The notes beneath the pieces are model-generated. The model saw only the letters and a list, made by a program, of their open reading frames with translations. It was not told the origin of the DNA and ran no database searches. This document shows positions 15,320 through 24,463 of a stretch of DNA of 32,267 bases, piece after piece; position 1 is the first letter of the stretch; each line of letters opens with the position of its first letter. The DNA is taken from the NCBI GenBank assembly GCA_018334555.1, contig JAGXLR010000014.1, positions 1 to 32,267 of the forward strand. The letters run 5' to 3'. Position numbers and translations under genes: made by a program. This DNA comes from Desulfobacterales bacterium (GTDB taxonomy: Bacteria > Desulfobacterota > Desulfobacteria > Desulfobacterales > Desulfosalsimonadaceae).

Positions 15320-15943
15320 ATGAACACCATGCCGCCGGAACAATGGGCTTATGAAAATCAGGCTTGGTGCCGGGGGTTTAAATGTATCGCCGGAACCGAT
15401 GAGGTGGGCCGGGGCCCGCTGGCGGGGCCAGTGGTTGCCGCCGCCGTAATTTTGCCGGTGGTGATGCCGGATCTTGGGATTACGGATTCCAAGCGGTTGT
15501 CCGCAAAAAAACGGGAGGCGGTATACGAGGGGATTTATCGGTATGCCCGCTCTGTTGGCGTGGGGCTGGTGGATCCGTTCGAAATTGACCGGATCAATAT
15601 CCTGCAGGCTGCTTTTGCCGCAATGGCAATGGCTCTTCGCAACCTGTCGCCGGCGCCCGATTTTGTTCTTGTCGATGGCGGCCTTTGCCTGCCGGTGGAT
15701 ATCCCCCAGAATGCCGTTCCCAAAGGGGATCGGTTGAGTATATCCATTGCCGCCGCATCCGTTGTCGCCAAAGTGACCCGGGATCGGATGATGGATGTCT
15801 ATGCCGCGGATTATCCGGAGTATGATTTTTCGACAAACAAGGGCTACCCCACCCAGGCCCACAAGTCAGCCCTTGCAATGCACGGCAGCTCGCCGATACA
15901 CCGCATGAGTTTTAAAGGCGTGCCGGCATGGGGTTCACAATAA
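15320..15943 (+). CDS. rnhB: ribonuclease HII
   Basis: RNase HII cuts RNA-DNA hybrids and initiates removal of single ribonucleotides from DNA. The 207 residues carry the catalytic DEVGRGPLAGPVVAAAVIL segment (first two acidic residues), a central LVDGG aspartate, and AAASVVAKVTRDRMM. The C-terminal FSTNKGYPTQAHKSAL matches the family. It starts at ATG 15320; a second ATG three codons on is possible. It follows rplS by 22 bases. Confidence 0.95.
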   Translation: MNTMPPEQWAYENQAWCRGFKCIAGTDEVGRGPLAGPVVAAAVILPVVMPDLGITDSKRLSAKKREAVYEGIYRYARSVGVGLVDPFEIDRINILQAAFAAMAMALRNLSPAPDFVLVDGGLCLPVDIPQNAVPKGDRLSISIAAASVVAKVTRDRMMDVYAADYPEYDFSTNKGYPTQAHKSALAMHGSSPIHRMSFKGVPAWGSQ

Positions 15944-15961
15944 AGCGGGTAAGGCCGTTTT

Positions 15962-16333
15962 ATGCTAAACCGCAGACAAAAACTGGGCCAGAGGGGTGAG
16001 GCCCTGGCCGAGCGGCATCTCAAAAGTCTGGGCTATCAGATTCTGGAACGCAATTACCGGAACAGGCTGGGGGAAATCGATTTGATCGCCCGGGATAACG
16101 GTGCCCTTGTTTTTGTGGAGGTAAAAACCCGCCGTTCGAACCGATACGGCAGCCCCCGCCTCGCCATCACGCCGCACAAACAGAAGAAGCTCTCCATTAC
16201 CGCGCTCGCCTATCTCAAGCAAACCCGTCAAATGAACTGCAAGGCCCGCTTTGATGTGGTTCTGATTGATACCGCCGGTAATACGCCTGAAATTGAAACC
16301 ATCCAAAATGCCTTTGGGCTTTGTTATGGCTGA
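15962..16333 (+). CDS. yraN: YraN family (UPF0102) nuclease-fold protein
   Basis: A 123-residue protein with GQRGEALAERHLKSLGYQILERNYRN and GEIDLIARDNGALVFVEVKTR, the PD-(D/E)xK nuclease-like core (E-x-D ... E-x-K). The family sits beside rnhB and rsmI in many genomes; its role is uncertain, perhaps in DNA repair or Holliday-junction processing. The last eight bases overlap the start of rsmI, so translation is coupled. Confidence 0.93.
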   Translation: MLNRRQKLGQRGEALAERHLKSLGYQILERNYRNRLGEIDLIARDNGALVFVEVKTRRSNRYGSPRLAITPHKQKKLSITALAYLKQTRQMNCKARFDVVLIDTAGNTPEIETIQNAFGLCYG

Positions 16334-17228
16334 TAAACCAGCAGGGGCGGCCGGCGGTAGCCTCTATATCGTCGCTACCCCTATCGGGAACCTGTCGGAT
16401 ATTACCCTCCGGGCCCTGGAGGTCCTAAAGACGGTGGCGTTCGTTGCGGCTGAGGACACCCGGCATACACGAAAGCTTCTCTCCCATTACCGGATTTCCG
16501 CCAGACTGATTTCCTGCAACGAGCATAACGAGCGCGAGCGCGCCGTTGAAATCGTAAAAAAAATCTCTGACGGCGCTTCGGCGGCGCTCCTCTCCGACGC
16601 CGGCACCCCCACCGTATCGGATCCGGGATACCGGGTGCTGCAGGCCGCCATCTCGGCCAATCTTCGGATTGTCCCCATACCCGGCGCATCTGCGGCCATA
16701 ACGGCATTAAGCGCAGCGGGCCTGCCGTCGGATGCATTTCTGTTTGCCGGCTTTCTGTCCCATAAATCCGCAAAAAGGCGGGCCCGGTTAAAACAGCTTG
16801 CGAATGAGCCGGTAACGCTTATATTTTATGAATCACCCAACCGGATCACGGCTCTCTTACAGGAGGTCGTGGAACTATTGGGCAATCGCCCCGTGGCGCT
16901 GGCGCGTGAGATGACCAAGCGCTATGAGGAGTTTATTCGCGGCCCCGCCGAAGATGTAATGGCCAATCTGCAGGGCCGCTCCGATATCAAAGGGGAGGTG
17001 ACCCTGCTGGTCTCCGGAAAAAAGGATGACGCCGGCGACGTCTCAGAAGAGCTCGAAGACGCGATCGGCAGGGCGTTAAGGGAGGGATCAACGGGTGGCG
17101 CCAAACTTTCACGGGAGCTGGCAGCCCGCTACGGTGTCCCAAAAAATAAGATCTATGAAATGATACTTCAGGTAAAAGCCAAGTTAAACGCAGGTAATGG
17201 CGAGAAAGGAGACGGATCCCATGGATAA
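16326..17228 (+). CDS. rsmI: 16S rRNA (cytidine1402-2'-O)-methyltransferase
   Basis: RsmI 2'-O-methylates C1402 in the 16S rRNA decoding centre. The 300 residues contain LYIVATPIGNLSDITLRAL, AEDTRHTRKLL, SDAGTPTVSDPGYRV and PIPGASAAITAL, hallmarks of the tetrapyrrole-methylase-fold family. The ATG at 16326 overlaps the yraN stop; the longer in-frame extension into yraN is not credible. Its end overlaps the start of the synthetase gene by eight bases. Confidence 0.95.
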   Translation: MADKPAGAAGGSLYIVATPIGNLSDITLRALEVLKTVAFVAAEDTRHTRKLLSHYRISARLISCNEHNERERAVEIVKKISDGASAALLSDAGTPTVSDPGYRVLQAAISANLRIVPIPGASAAITALSAAGLPSDAFLFAGFLSHKSAKRRARLKQLANEPVTLIFYESPNRITALLQEVVELLGNRPVALAREMTKRYEEFIRGPAEDVMANLQGRSDIKGEVTLLVSGKKDDAGDVSEELEDAIGRALREGSTGGAKLSRELAARYGVPKNKIYEMILQVKAKLNAGNGEKGDGSHG

Positions 17229-19341
17229 ACTGGATGCCATATTTTCACCCGAATCGGTCGCCGTGGTGGGCGCCTCATCTACACCCGGCAAAGTCGGCCA
17301 CGATATTTTCGCCAATGTATTGCGCGGCGAATACAAGGGCACCCTCTACCCGGTTAACCCCAAGGCCCGCTCCATTCTGAGCGTTCGGTGCTATCCTTCC
17401 GTGCTGGATATCCCGGATTCGGTCGATCTGGCCATGCTCATACTGCCCCCGAAGGCCGCCCTCAAGGCCGTGGAGGACTGTATCGAAAAGGGCGTTAGGG
17501 GCGTTGTGATTGTTTCCGCCGGTTTCAAGGAGGTCGGCGGGGAAGGCGCGGAGATTGAGGAGAAAATTGCAGAAAAATGCCGGTCGGCCGAAATCCCCCT
17601 GATCGGCCCCAACTGCCTCGGGGTCATCAACCCCAGCCTCGATGTCCGGTTGAATGCCAGCTTTTCCACCCGCATGCCGCATAAGGGCAATATTTCATTT
17701 ATCTCCCAGAGCGGGGCTTTGTGTACGGCTGTTCTCGATTTTGCCGCAGACCGGGGGTTCGGGTTCTCCAAATTTGTCTCCATAGGCAATAAGGCGGATG
17801 TTGAGGAGCTGGATCTTTTAAAGTATTATCATCAGGATCCTGAGACGAATGTCATTATGGTCTATATGGAAGAGCTCCGCATTCGTGAAAATTTTATCGA
17901 AGAGATCAAACAAATCACCTCCGGCGAGCGGCCGACCCCCATCCTGGTGATCAAATCCGGAAAAACGGCGGCCGGGGCCAAGGCGGCGTCATCGCATACC
18001 GGCTCCCTTGCCGGTACAGAAGCTGTATATAATGCGATTTTCAGCCAGGCCGGCATTATTCGGGTGGATACCGTGGATGACTTGTTTGACTACGCCGAAG
18101 CATTCTCCGCCCGCCGGATGCCTACCGGCAACCGCGTGGCCATCATTACCAATGCCGGCGGTCCGGGGATTATTGCCACGGATATGACCGAGGTATCCGG
18201 ACTCAGCCTGGCCCAGTTCTCAGAAGCGACCGATGATGCGTTGCATCAGCATCTGCCCCCTACCGCCAATTTTAACAACCCCGTGGACGTAATCGGGGAC
18301 GCGAGCAGGGATCGCTATGAGCATGCCCTGGAGGCGGTTATCAAGGACAACGGGGTCGACGGGGTGCTCATGATCCTGACCCCGCAATCCATGACCGACG
18401 CCATTGGGACGGCCGAAGCCATCGTCAATACGTACGAGAAAACCAACAAACCGATTATCTGCAGCTTCATGGGCGTGGTGGATGTCTCGGCTGGCGTCAA
18501 ACACCTTCAGGAGAATCACGTACCCGTCTACCGGTTCCCTGAAAATGCGGCCCGGGCCATGGGAAAACTCTACGAGGCGAACCGCTGGCTCAAGCGCCGA
18601 ATCCTGCCGCAATATGACATCCCGTTTGATTCGGAAAGGGGGCGGCAGATTGTGAACGATTGTATGGCTTCGGGAAAATATATACTGGGTGAATACGACG
18701 GGGCCCCGCTGCTGGAATCCTACGGGTTTAAAGTGTGCCCCATGAAGCTTGCCCAGACCGCTTCGGAGGCCGGAGGGATCGCCGATGACTTGGGCTATCC
18801 GGTTGTTCTTAAGATAGCCTCCCAGCAGATTCTGCACAAATCGGATGCCGGCGGCGTAAGGGTCAATTTGAAAACCCGAAAAGATGTGGAAAATGGGTTT
18901 ACCGAAATCTATGAGAACGCCGTGACCTACGCGCCGGAGGCGGAAATCGACGGCATTCTGGTCCAGAAGATGTCCTCTCCCGGTGAGGAGGTGATCCTTG
19001 GGGTGAACCGGTATCCGGGCTTTGGGCATCTGATTATGTTTGGCTTCGGCGGGATTTACGTGGAGCTATTCAGAAACGTGGTGTTTCGTCTTGCCCCTAT
19101 CGGCCGGAACACGGCCCGTCGGATGATCCGCAGTATCAAGGGCTATGAAATGCTGACCGGCTTTCGGGGCAAACCCAAGGCGGATATCGAGGCAATCGAA
19201 CGGCTGCTGGTGGGGCTGTCCCAGCTTGTTACCGATAATCCCGAAATTAAGGAGCTTGATATCAACCCCTTGTTTGTCCATGAAGAGGGGGAAGGGGCCA
19301 CTGTTGCGGATATCATCATTACGTTGGCGCCGAACGGTTGA
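17221..19341 (+). CDS. ADP-forming acyl-CoA synthetase (acetate--CoA ligase type), fused alpha-beta
   Basis: The protein should interconvert an acyl-CoA, ADP and phosphate with the free acid, CoA and ATP. The 706 residues comprise an N-terminal CoA-binding Rossmann domain (SVAVVGASSTPGKVGHDIF, from residue 12), succinyl-CoA-ligase-like domains with ISFISQSGALCTAVLDFA and the phosphohistidine region KAASSHTGSLAGTEAVY, then a C-terminal ATP-grasp domain (YPVVLKIASQQILHKSDAGGV onward). This is the fused order of the large family that includes acetyl-CoA synthetase (ADP-forming); the acyl substrate is not readable. AAAGGAG sets the ATG at 17221. It overlaps rsmI by eight bases, so it may be the last large gene of the translation operon. 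Confidence 0.9.
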   Translation: MDKLDAIFSPESVAVVGASSTPGKVGHDIFANVLRGEYKGTLYPVNPKARSILSVRCYPSVLDIPDSVDLAMLILPPKAALKAVEDCIEKGVRGVVIVSAGFKEVGGEGAEIEEKIAEKCRSAEIPLIGPNCLGVINPSLDVRLNASFSTRMPHKGNISFISQSGALCTAVLDFAADRGFGFSKFVSIGNKADVEELDLLKYYHQDPETNVIMVYMEELRIRENFIEEIKQITSGERPTPILVIKSGKTAAGAKAASSHTGSLAGTEAVYNAIFSQAGIIRVDTVDDLFDYAEAFSARRMPTGNRVAIITNAGGPGIIATDMTEVSGLSLAQFSEATDDALHQHLPPTANFNNPVDVIGDASRDRYEHALEAVIKDNGVDGVLMILTPQSMTDAIGTAEAIVNTYEKTNKPIICSFMGVVDVSAGVKHLQENHVPVYRFPENAARAMGKLYEANRWLKRRILPQYDIPFDSERGRQIVNDCMASGKYILGEYDGAPLLESYGFKVCPMKLAQTASEAGGIADDLGYPVVLKIASQQILHKSDAGGVRVNLKTRKDVENGFTEIYENAVTYAPEAEIDGILVQKMSSPGEEVILGVNRYPGFGHLIMFGFGGIYVELFRNVVFRLAPIGRNTARRMIRSIKGYEMLTGFRGKPKADIEAIERLLVGLSQLVTDNPEIKELDINPLFVHEEGEGATVADIIITLAPNG

Positions 19342-19390
19342 TGGGTTTTTATCTTGCCGTCAATAGAAGCTTCTGCGGATCTCTCAACCC

Positions 19391-19966
19391 ATGATCTATC
19401 CAACGATTTGGGCCGTCCCCCGGGGCGGCCCGGAGCTTTCCGGAAAGCCGCAGGTGGATTTTCTGAGCCGTTATGCCCGGCAGGCGGTGGCGCATTCGGC
19501 GGAAATGCTCGGTTTATCCATTAAGGCCTTTGAGACCGACGATAACGGCGCCCCGCGTCCGAGCCATGGCATCTACTGGTCCCTGAGCCATAAACCCGAC
19601 TATGTCGCCGGCGTTGCGGCCGGGCATCCCATCGGTATTGACGTGGAAAAGATCCGTACTGTCTCCAACCGGCTTTTTGATAGGGTGGCCAGTAAAAACG
19701 AACGGGCGCTGATGAAGGCTGATCCGGCCCTTGCGTTTTTTCGTTGCTGGACGGCCAAGGAGGTTGTCTTAAAACGGGTCGGCGTAGGGGTTGGGGGCCT
19801 TTCCCAATGCCGGCTGCGGCGGGTGATTGATGACTGCCACCTGGCTGTCTCCTACCGGGAAACGGTATTTACCGTGGCGCAGAACTTTTTTAATCAGCAT
19901 GTCGCCGCAGTTTTAAAAACCGGGGATGAAACTATCAACTGGCAATTCGGCCGAAACGAGGGATAG
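19391..19966 (+). CDS. 4'-phosphopantetheinyl transferase superfamily protein
   Basis: Transfers phosphopantetheine from CoA to a carrier protein serine. The 191 residues include WSLSHKPDYVAGVAA (63-77), IGIDVE (81-86) with metal-binding Asp84 and Glu86, and the CWTAKEVVLK motif (119-128) with Glu124 and Lys128. The size lies between the compact AcpS type and the larger Sfp type, with Sfp-like motifs. No polyketide, peptide synthetase or carrier-protein gene is in the window. It begins 50 bases after the synthetase gene and may share its transcript; no strong ribosome binding site is seen. Confidence 0.88.
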   Translation: MIYPTIWAVPRGGPELSGKPQVDFLSRYARQAVAHSAEMLGLSIKAFETDDNGAPRPSHGIYWSLSHKPDYVAGVAAGHPIGIDVEKIRTVSNRLFDRVASKNERALMKADPALAFFRCWTAKEVVLKRVGVGVGGLSQCRLRRVIDDCHLAVSYRETVFTVAQNFFNQHVAAVLKTGDETINWQFGRNEG

Positions 19967-19979
19967 CCCATTCAAAATT

Positions 19980-20133
19980 GATGGCTTCGTAAAAAGTCCA
20001 ATATCTGTGTTGCGCTTCCATCCCTCGGAATTTCACGTACAGCTAAGTACGCTGCATTCCTCGGGATTTTGCGCGCCTTGATCTTGAACTTTTTACTTTG
20101 CCATCTCTAAACTGACTTTTTACGAGACTGTCA
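19980..20133. repeat. about 150-bp CTCGTAAAAAGTC...GACTTTTTACGAG element (MITE-like)
   Basis: Inverted ends TTCGTAAAAAGTC (19986-19998) and GACTTTTTACGAGA (20114-20127) bracket about 115 bp with internal palindromes, including ACGTACAGCTAAGTACG. No gene lies inside. The interior recurs in inverse orientation at 31674-31821, and another copy begins at the right end of the window. A short relative follows at about 20144-20175. Size and inverted ends suggest a miniature element moved by a transposase encoded elsewhere. Confidence 0.8.
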
Positions 20134-20175
20134 AAATTCGGGGGTTGGTAAAAAGCGGTCTATTCCGCCTACGCG

Positions 20176-21072
20176 TTATGCGGAATGCGCGCTATATTGG
20201 CATTCGACTTTGGGCTTGATCCGGGTTTCGTTGAACCAAAGGGATAAAAAGATCACGCCTCCGCCGATAGCCAGGCGGAGCAGATCCACATCCCGGTTCC
20301 AGATAGCGAGGTTAGCCAGCAGGCCCGCCGGTATCAGCGCATTATTCATAATGGCAAGCGCCCCGGCGTCCACTTGAGTCGCGCCTTTGTTCCACAAAAA
20401 ATAGCCGAGTCCGGATGCCGCAATCCCCAGCCAGAGCAAAACCCCCCATTGGATAGCAGTCGCGGGCATTCTATCCAGATCCCCCCATACCAGAAGACCG
20501 ATAATTGAGACGATCAGCGCGCCCAGATAGAAGAACCCGAAGACCGAGCGCTGCGGCAGGGCGCTGCGTTTGCCTGGCAGTTGTTTTTCCATCAAATATT
20601 TATACATCACCTGCCCCAGGGCAAAGCAAATATTGGCCCCTTGGATTATGAGAAACCCGACCATAAAATCCTGGCTTATCCGGTTATAGCGGAGTATAGC
20701 GGCGCCTAAGACGGCCAACAGGGCTGTCACCAAATACCACAGGGTAAACCGCCGTTTGATTAGGTCATAGAGTAGCGTGATATATATGGGCGTAAAGACC
20801 GTAAAAAGCAGGACTTCCGGAACAGTGAGGAAAACGAAGGCGTTATAGAAGAACAGGTACATGGCCCCCAGTTGAATACCGCCGATCAGCATCAGCTTTA
20901 TCGCCAGAAACGCCGGTACCCGACGCCAGCGAATGATCGGCACGAAAAACAGGCTGGCCAGAAAAATGCGGGAGAAGACCGCGAAATAGTTATCCACATG
21001 CCCGGTCAGGTAAACGCCGATCAGGCTGAAGGAAAACGCCCATAAAACGGTAACAAGCCAGAGATATATCAC
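20176..21072 (-). CDS. yigM: DMT/EamA family transporter, YigM-like biotin importer
   Basis: A 298-residue, ten-helix membrane protein of the drug/metabolite transporter superfamily. Compared with my memory of E. coli YigM (299 residues), the likeness runs end to end: LWAFSFSLIGVYLTGHVD at the N-terminus, a central VPEVLLFTVFTPIYITLLYD, and GATQVDAGALAIMNNALIPAG followed by LLANLAIW near the C-terminus. YigM is the E. coli biotin transporter, so biotin uptake is the likely role; this rests on recalled similarity. Its ATG is 14 bases after the beta-helix gene's stop on the same strand, so the two may be cotranscribed despite unrelated functions. Confidence 0.8.
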   Translation of the reverse strand: MIYLWLVTVLWAFSFSLIGVYLTGHVDNYFAVFSRIFLASLFFVPIIRWRRVPAFLAIKLMLIGGIQLGAMYLFFYNAFVFLTVPEVLLFTVFTPIYITLLYDLIKRRFTLWYLVTALLAVLGAAILRYNRISQDFMVGFLIIQGANICFALGQVMYKYLMEKQLPGKRSALPQRSVFGFFYLGALIVSIIGLLVWGDLDRMPATAIQWGVLLWLGIAASGLGYFLWNKGATQVDAGALAIMNNALIPAGLLANLAIWNRDVDLLRLAIGGGVIFLSLWFNETRIKPKVECQYSAHSA

Positions 21073-21086
21073 TGGTTCGTTCTTTT

Positions 21087-23105
21087 TTAATGCTCTTCGA
21101 TATTGACTTGCACAGCATTATAATGCGCCTTATCCATATCCAATGAACCATTCATATCCAGATCCACCCCGAAATAGATGGTATAGAGGCCGGGGGGCAG
21201 GGGGGCATCTAAAACATTAAATTTTCCCAGGCTGAACAAGGCGTGTTGGTAGCTGACTGTCGTAGGCTCGGATACCCAGGAGGTGCTTGCCACCTGATAG
21301 TGGTACAATCCAAACGGCGTATCGGCTATTATCCACCAGTCGGCATCCTCGCCTGCATAGCCCCCGGGTGACAGTTCTATTGTGATGGAGAGTGACTCGG
21401 CGGAAGTTATATTTATGGGATCATCCGATCCATTGGCTTCGATATCCGGTATCAGCGCCTCTAGTTCGTAAGCCCCCCTATCGGCTCTATCGAAGATACG
21501 CGGATTGCCATCCAAATCTTTTGTAATACTTGACGGAAGCGAATCATTGTCCCCGCTGTCGACGGCCGGAGAAGAGGGCTGGAGCCGGTAGTCCCCTTCG
21601 CCGATAAATAGCGGTTTGTCATAAAGGGTTTCGGTGCCCGGGGTTAAACTGTTTGAGCCGTTGTTGTATAAGAGGTTGTGGTGATTGGCCACCTCGGCCG
21701 CAACCTCCGGATCAATACAAACGCCTCTTTGTGTATTGTTGGCAATAATGTTGTTGGCTATCCTGCCGGAGGCCGTGCCGGAATCACAGTACAGCATAAT
21801 CCCTTCCTCATTGCCTGCCACGGTATTGTTGATCAATTCCAGATCGACAACGCCATCACTGATATTATAGGTAATGGCGCCGGGGCCCCCAACGTTTCCA
21901 GCCTGTCCGGTTACCAGGTTGTTGACGATTCTTGTCTCCGTCGTGCATCCACTATTATACTGATAGACAAGCACCCCATTGTTCATATTTGTGCCGGAAA
22001 TTCTGTTGCCTGTAACATCGACAGCGGCAGCGGCGCCCATATTGGTTATCTCAATAGCGCTGCCCTGGGCCGCCCCTTCCATGACAACCCTGTTGCCGCT
22101 GATATTGCCCTCGATATCGCTTTCGCAATGAATCTGAATGCCGTGCATCTGGTCATTATACGCGGAGCAGGGGACCCTGATACGGTTTCCGGAAATGTTA
22201 AAGAAGGCCTTGCCCCCCTCTATGGGCCAGAATCGGATCGCCGGATTGGTGGTAAAGCCCTCTTCGATCGTATTGTCCAGAATATTGAGGGTGAAGGTGC
22301 CGGTGCTCTTGTGGCTTACAAGGATGATGCCCGTCTCCAAGGTAAGCCCCTCAATGGTGATGCGATTATCGGAAGTGCCGTCACTCTTGGCAAAAATCGA
22401 GTGGGCGTTGATAAACCGGGGCGAATAACCGGAAGCGGGCTTCAGGGTGAGGCTTTTATCCAGGGTAATGCTTTCGTCTATTGTATCGGTAGCAATCTGA
22501 ATCGTCTGAGCGGGGCCTATGGCATCAATGCATTTTTGCAGGGTGCCGTCGCACGGGGGTGACCCCGGCCATACATAATGGGACGCCGTCCCGGTAATTT
22601 CAAGTTTGACACCGTACTCCCGGCTGCTATCGGGCGGAGACAGCCTGCCGTCCGTTTGGACGATTTCTTTACAATCCGGCCCCGCATCATAATATATATT
22701 CGGCGAGGCCTCCAGCTTAAAGGCGACAGGGCTGCCTTTGGTGATGGCGGGATAAGGGAAATCAAAGGTAACCCGGGAGTAGCTTGAACAGCCCCCGGAT
22801 AGAAATTGGTTTTTCGTATTGGTCCCGATTGTTCGGCCACCGTAGCCGCCTTCGCTCAAAGTCAGCGACATCTCATAGTTACCGGAAACCGGCGCACAGA
22901 CCCATAGAGTGGCGGATTGAATATCGATGCCCGGATATTTCGGGATATAAAACCCCCTATCGCTCGATTGCTTGATCGGTTTTTTGCCGGTACAATCAAG
23001 GAGCACTGCTGAAAACGACAGGTTTGGCGACAGTAAAAGAAGGTTTGGTAATACGAAAAGAAAAAGAAGCCATTTTAAATAGGATATGTTTTTGCCCATA
23101 ACCAT
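21087..23105 (-). CDS. secreted right-handed beta-helix protein with choice-of-anchor-Q-like segment
   Basis: A 672-residue exported protein. A signal peptide spans about residues 1-32, with a long leucine-rich hydrophobic core and likely cleavage near SFSA. Next comes a domain of about 150 residues of unknown type, then repeated strands of the N-x-I-x-G-N-x-I/V type (about 200-490), which stack as a right-handed parallel beta-helix. LDGNPRIFDRADRGAYELE (about 530-550) matches the ending common in choice-of-anchor-Q surface proteins. Near the C-terminus DLDMNGSLDMD resembles a single calcium-binding EF-hand/dockerin loop. No catalytic residues are evident. AGGAGG lies six bases before the ATG. 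A surface adhesin or polysaccharide-binding role is possible but unproven. Confidence 0.82.
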   Translation of the reverse strand: MVMGKNISYLKWLLFLFVLPNLLLLSPNLSFSAVLLDCTGKKPIKQSSDRGFYIPKYPGIDIQSATLWVCAPVSGNYEMSLTLSEGGYGGRTIGTNTKNQFLSGGCSSYSRVTFDFPYPAITKGSPVAFKLEASPNIYYDAGPDCKEIVQTDGRLSPPDSSREYGVKLEITGTASHYVWPGSPPCDGTLQKCIDAIGPAQTIQIATDTIDESITLDKSLTLKPASGYSPRFINAHSIFAKSDGTSDNRITIEGLTLETGIILVSHKSTGTFTLNILDNTIEEGFTTNPAIRFWPIEGGKAFFNISGNRIRVPCSAYNDQMHGIQIHCESDIEGNISGNRVVMEGAAQGSAIEITNMGAAAAVDVTGNRISGTNMNNGVLVYQYNSGCTTETRIVNNLVTGQAGNVGGPGAITYNISDGVVDLELINNTVAGNEEGIMLYCDSGTASGRIANNIIANNTQRGVCIDPEVAAEVANHHNLLYNNGSNSLTPGTETLYDKPLFIGEGDYRLQPSSPAVDSGDNDSLPSSITKDLDGNPRIFDRADRGAYELEALIPDIEANGSDDPINITSAESLSITIELSPGGYAGEDADWWIIADTPFGLYHYQVASTSWVSEPTTVSYQHALFSLGKFNVLDAPLPPGLYTIYFGVDLDMNGSLDMDKAHYNAVQVNIEEH

Positions 23106-23164
23106 TTTTCACCTCCTGTTTTAATCATACAGGGGGGAAACAATTTTGCAAGTTTTAAATGCCT

Positions 23165-23206
23165 GAAGGCACTGAGGCGATTCATCCGGTTTTGTCATTT
23201 AAGCGG
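23165..23206. repeat. partial copy of the composite hairpin repeat
   Basis: GAAGGCACTGAGGCGATTCA and the bases that follow, to AAGCGG, match 3044-3085 of the composite repeat: the array end and the first arm of the hairpin. The second arm is missing. It lies between the lipase-like and beta-helix genes. Confidence 0.65.
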
Positions 23207-23207
23207 C

Positions 23208-24431
23208 TTAAAAGATTGCCCGCGGTTGACTGTTTATCCAATTCTTAATCACCCCATAGACTTCCGGATGGCTGAGAAGATCCATATGGCTCATATCCCG
23301 GCCGATCCACTGGCGGATCTTCGGGATGGCAAGGTTCATGTCCGGATTTTTATGAATCCCGAGCGCGCTGTTTACAGTCACCAGCCCATCGCCGACAACG
23401 CCATCCCCCCATTTGCTTTCCGTTTTGCCGATGGTTGCGGCAACCGCATAGCACGCCGGGCTTTCCGGCAGGGCAACGGGCGTGCGTGTATCCCCTGAGC
23501 AATCGAATCTGTCGCGGTCTTTCCAATCCTTGTCGGTCAGGTTCCCATATCGCATGTCCGTAATGCCGGCGCTTCGGATTTTGCCCAGGCGGGCGAAAGG
23601 GGCGCTGTACGGGCTGATTCCCATGAGTATGTTAATCCAGTTGCCGCTTTTTTCAAGCACTGCCCCGTGGTGGGGCGTGCCCAGAAATATAATCTTGCGA
23701 AGATGGCCAGGCCACTTATGCCCGGATATGGCTGCATAATGGCAGGCGCTCCTGGAGACGAGGCCGCCCATAGAATGCGCGAGGATAAAGAGTTCAATCG
23801 GCTGAGGGGATAATTCGACTAGGGTCTCCAACAGGTCGGAAAAATTTTGGCCGTTTTCAGAAATATGCAGCCCGCTATTATAGTAGAGATATATGGGCGT
23901 CGCCCCAAGATCGCGGGCCAGCAAGGCGCCATGGTCATGGCCGTTTCGCTGCCACTGCCGATCATTCATGCACAATCCGTGAACCATTAGGATAAGCTTT
24001 CCATTGGATTCCTGAATTGATTCCATAAGTGCCTGTTTCCCCAATGGGTTCCCATGCCGGCGGAACTGCATGGGGATGGCAAGCGGATTGTCGCGGGCGG
24101 CCAGATGGTCGCCCAAAACCCCATTTAATGCGGCAACAGCTGTCTCCCTGCCAGGCGAAGAGGGTTTTTCGTCGAGCCGGGCACTGAGCCGGTCAAGCAG
24201 GAAATCCATGCCGCCGCCCACCCATTCGGTCACCGTGTGGATGTTGCGGTAAACCATACCGGTGATGCCCCTTGTCCGCCTTCGATTGCCGGCAGATAAC
24301 ATGCCGCCAAAGCTTAAGATAGTCTGGTGCAGGGATTCCACGATATCCGTGATGCCCAAAATGGCATCTATGGTTAGGTCTCCGATGCCGCGAAGATCCG
24401 TCGAAATATTACGGGGATTTTTCTGCATCAT
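23208..24431 (-). CDS. alpha/beta-hydrolase, lipase/PGAP1-like esterase
   Basis: A 407-residue hydrolase. Residues 1-130 form a helical, uncharacterised region starting near TDLRGIGDLTIDAILGITDIVE. The hydrolase core begins at LILMVHGLCMND (oxyanion region, about 146-157), has the nucleophile elbow LAHSMGGLV with Ser220, then IIFLGTPHHGA, which is typical of lipase and PGAP1-like esterases. A C-terminal SHMDLL holds the probable catalytic His382. There is no signal peptide, so it acts on an intracellular ester unless exported otherwise. The substrate is unknown. Confidence 0.83.
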   Translation of the reverse strand: MMQKNPRNISTDLRGIGDLTIDAILGITDIVESLHQTILSFGGMLSAGNRRRTRGITGMVYRNIHTVTEWVGGGMDFLLDRLSARLDEKPSSPGRETAVAALNGVLGDHLAARDNPLAIPMQFRRHGNPLGKQALMESIQESNGKLILMVHGLCMNDRQWQRNGHDHGALLARDLGATPIYLYYNSGLHISENGQNFSDLLETLVELSPQPIELFILAHSMGGLVSRSACHYAAISGHKWPGHLRKIIFLGTPHHGAVLEKSGNWINILMGISPYSAPFARLGKIRSAGITDMRYGNLTDKDWKDRDRFDCSGDTRTPVALPESPACYAVAATIGKTESKWGDGVVGDGLVTVNSALGIHKNPDMNLAIPKIRQWIGRDMSHMDLLSHPEVYGVIKNWINSQPRAIF

Positions 24432-24463
24432 TTCAGGAGGCTCTCTTTCAGTAGGCGCCCGGC

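Noticed and set aside
18220-19029. 269-codon minus-strand frame opposite the acyl-CoA synthetase
   Set aside because: Antisense to an intact, motif-complete gene; composition typical of a codon-bias shadow.
21678-22562. 294-codon plus-strand frame opposite the beta-helix gene
   Set aside because: It mirrors the repetitive strands of the real gene, which has a signal peptide and a strong ribosome binding site.
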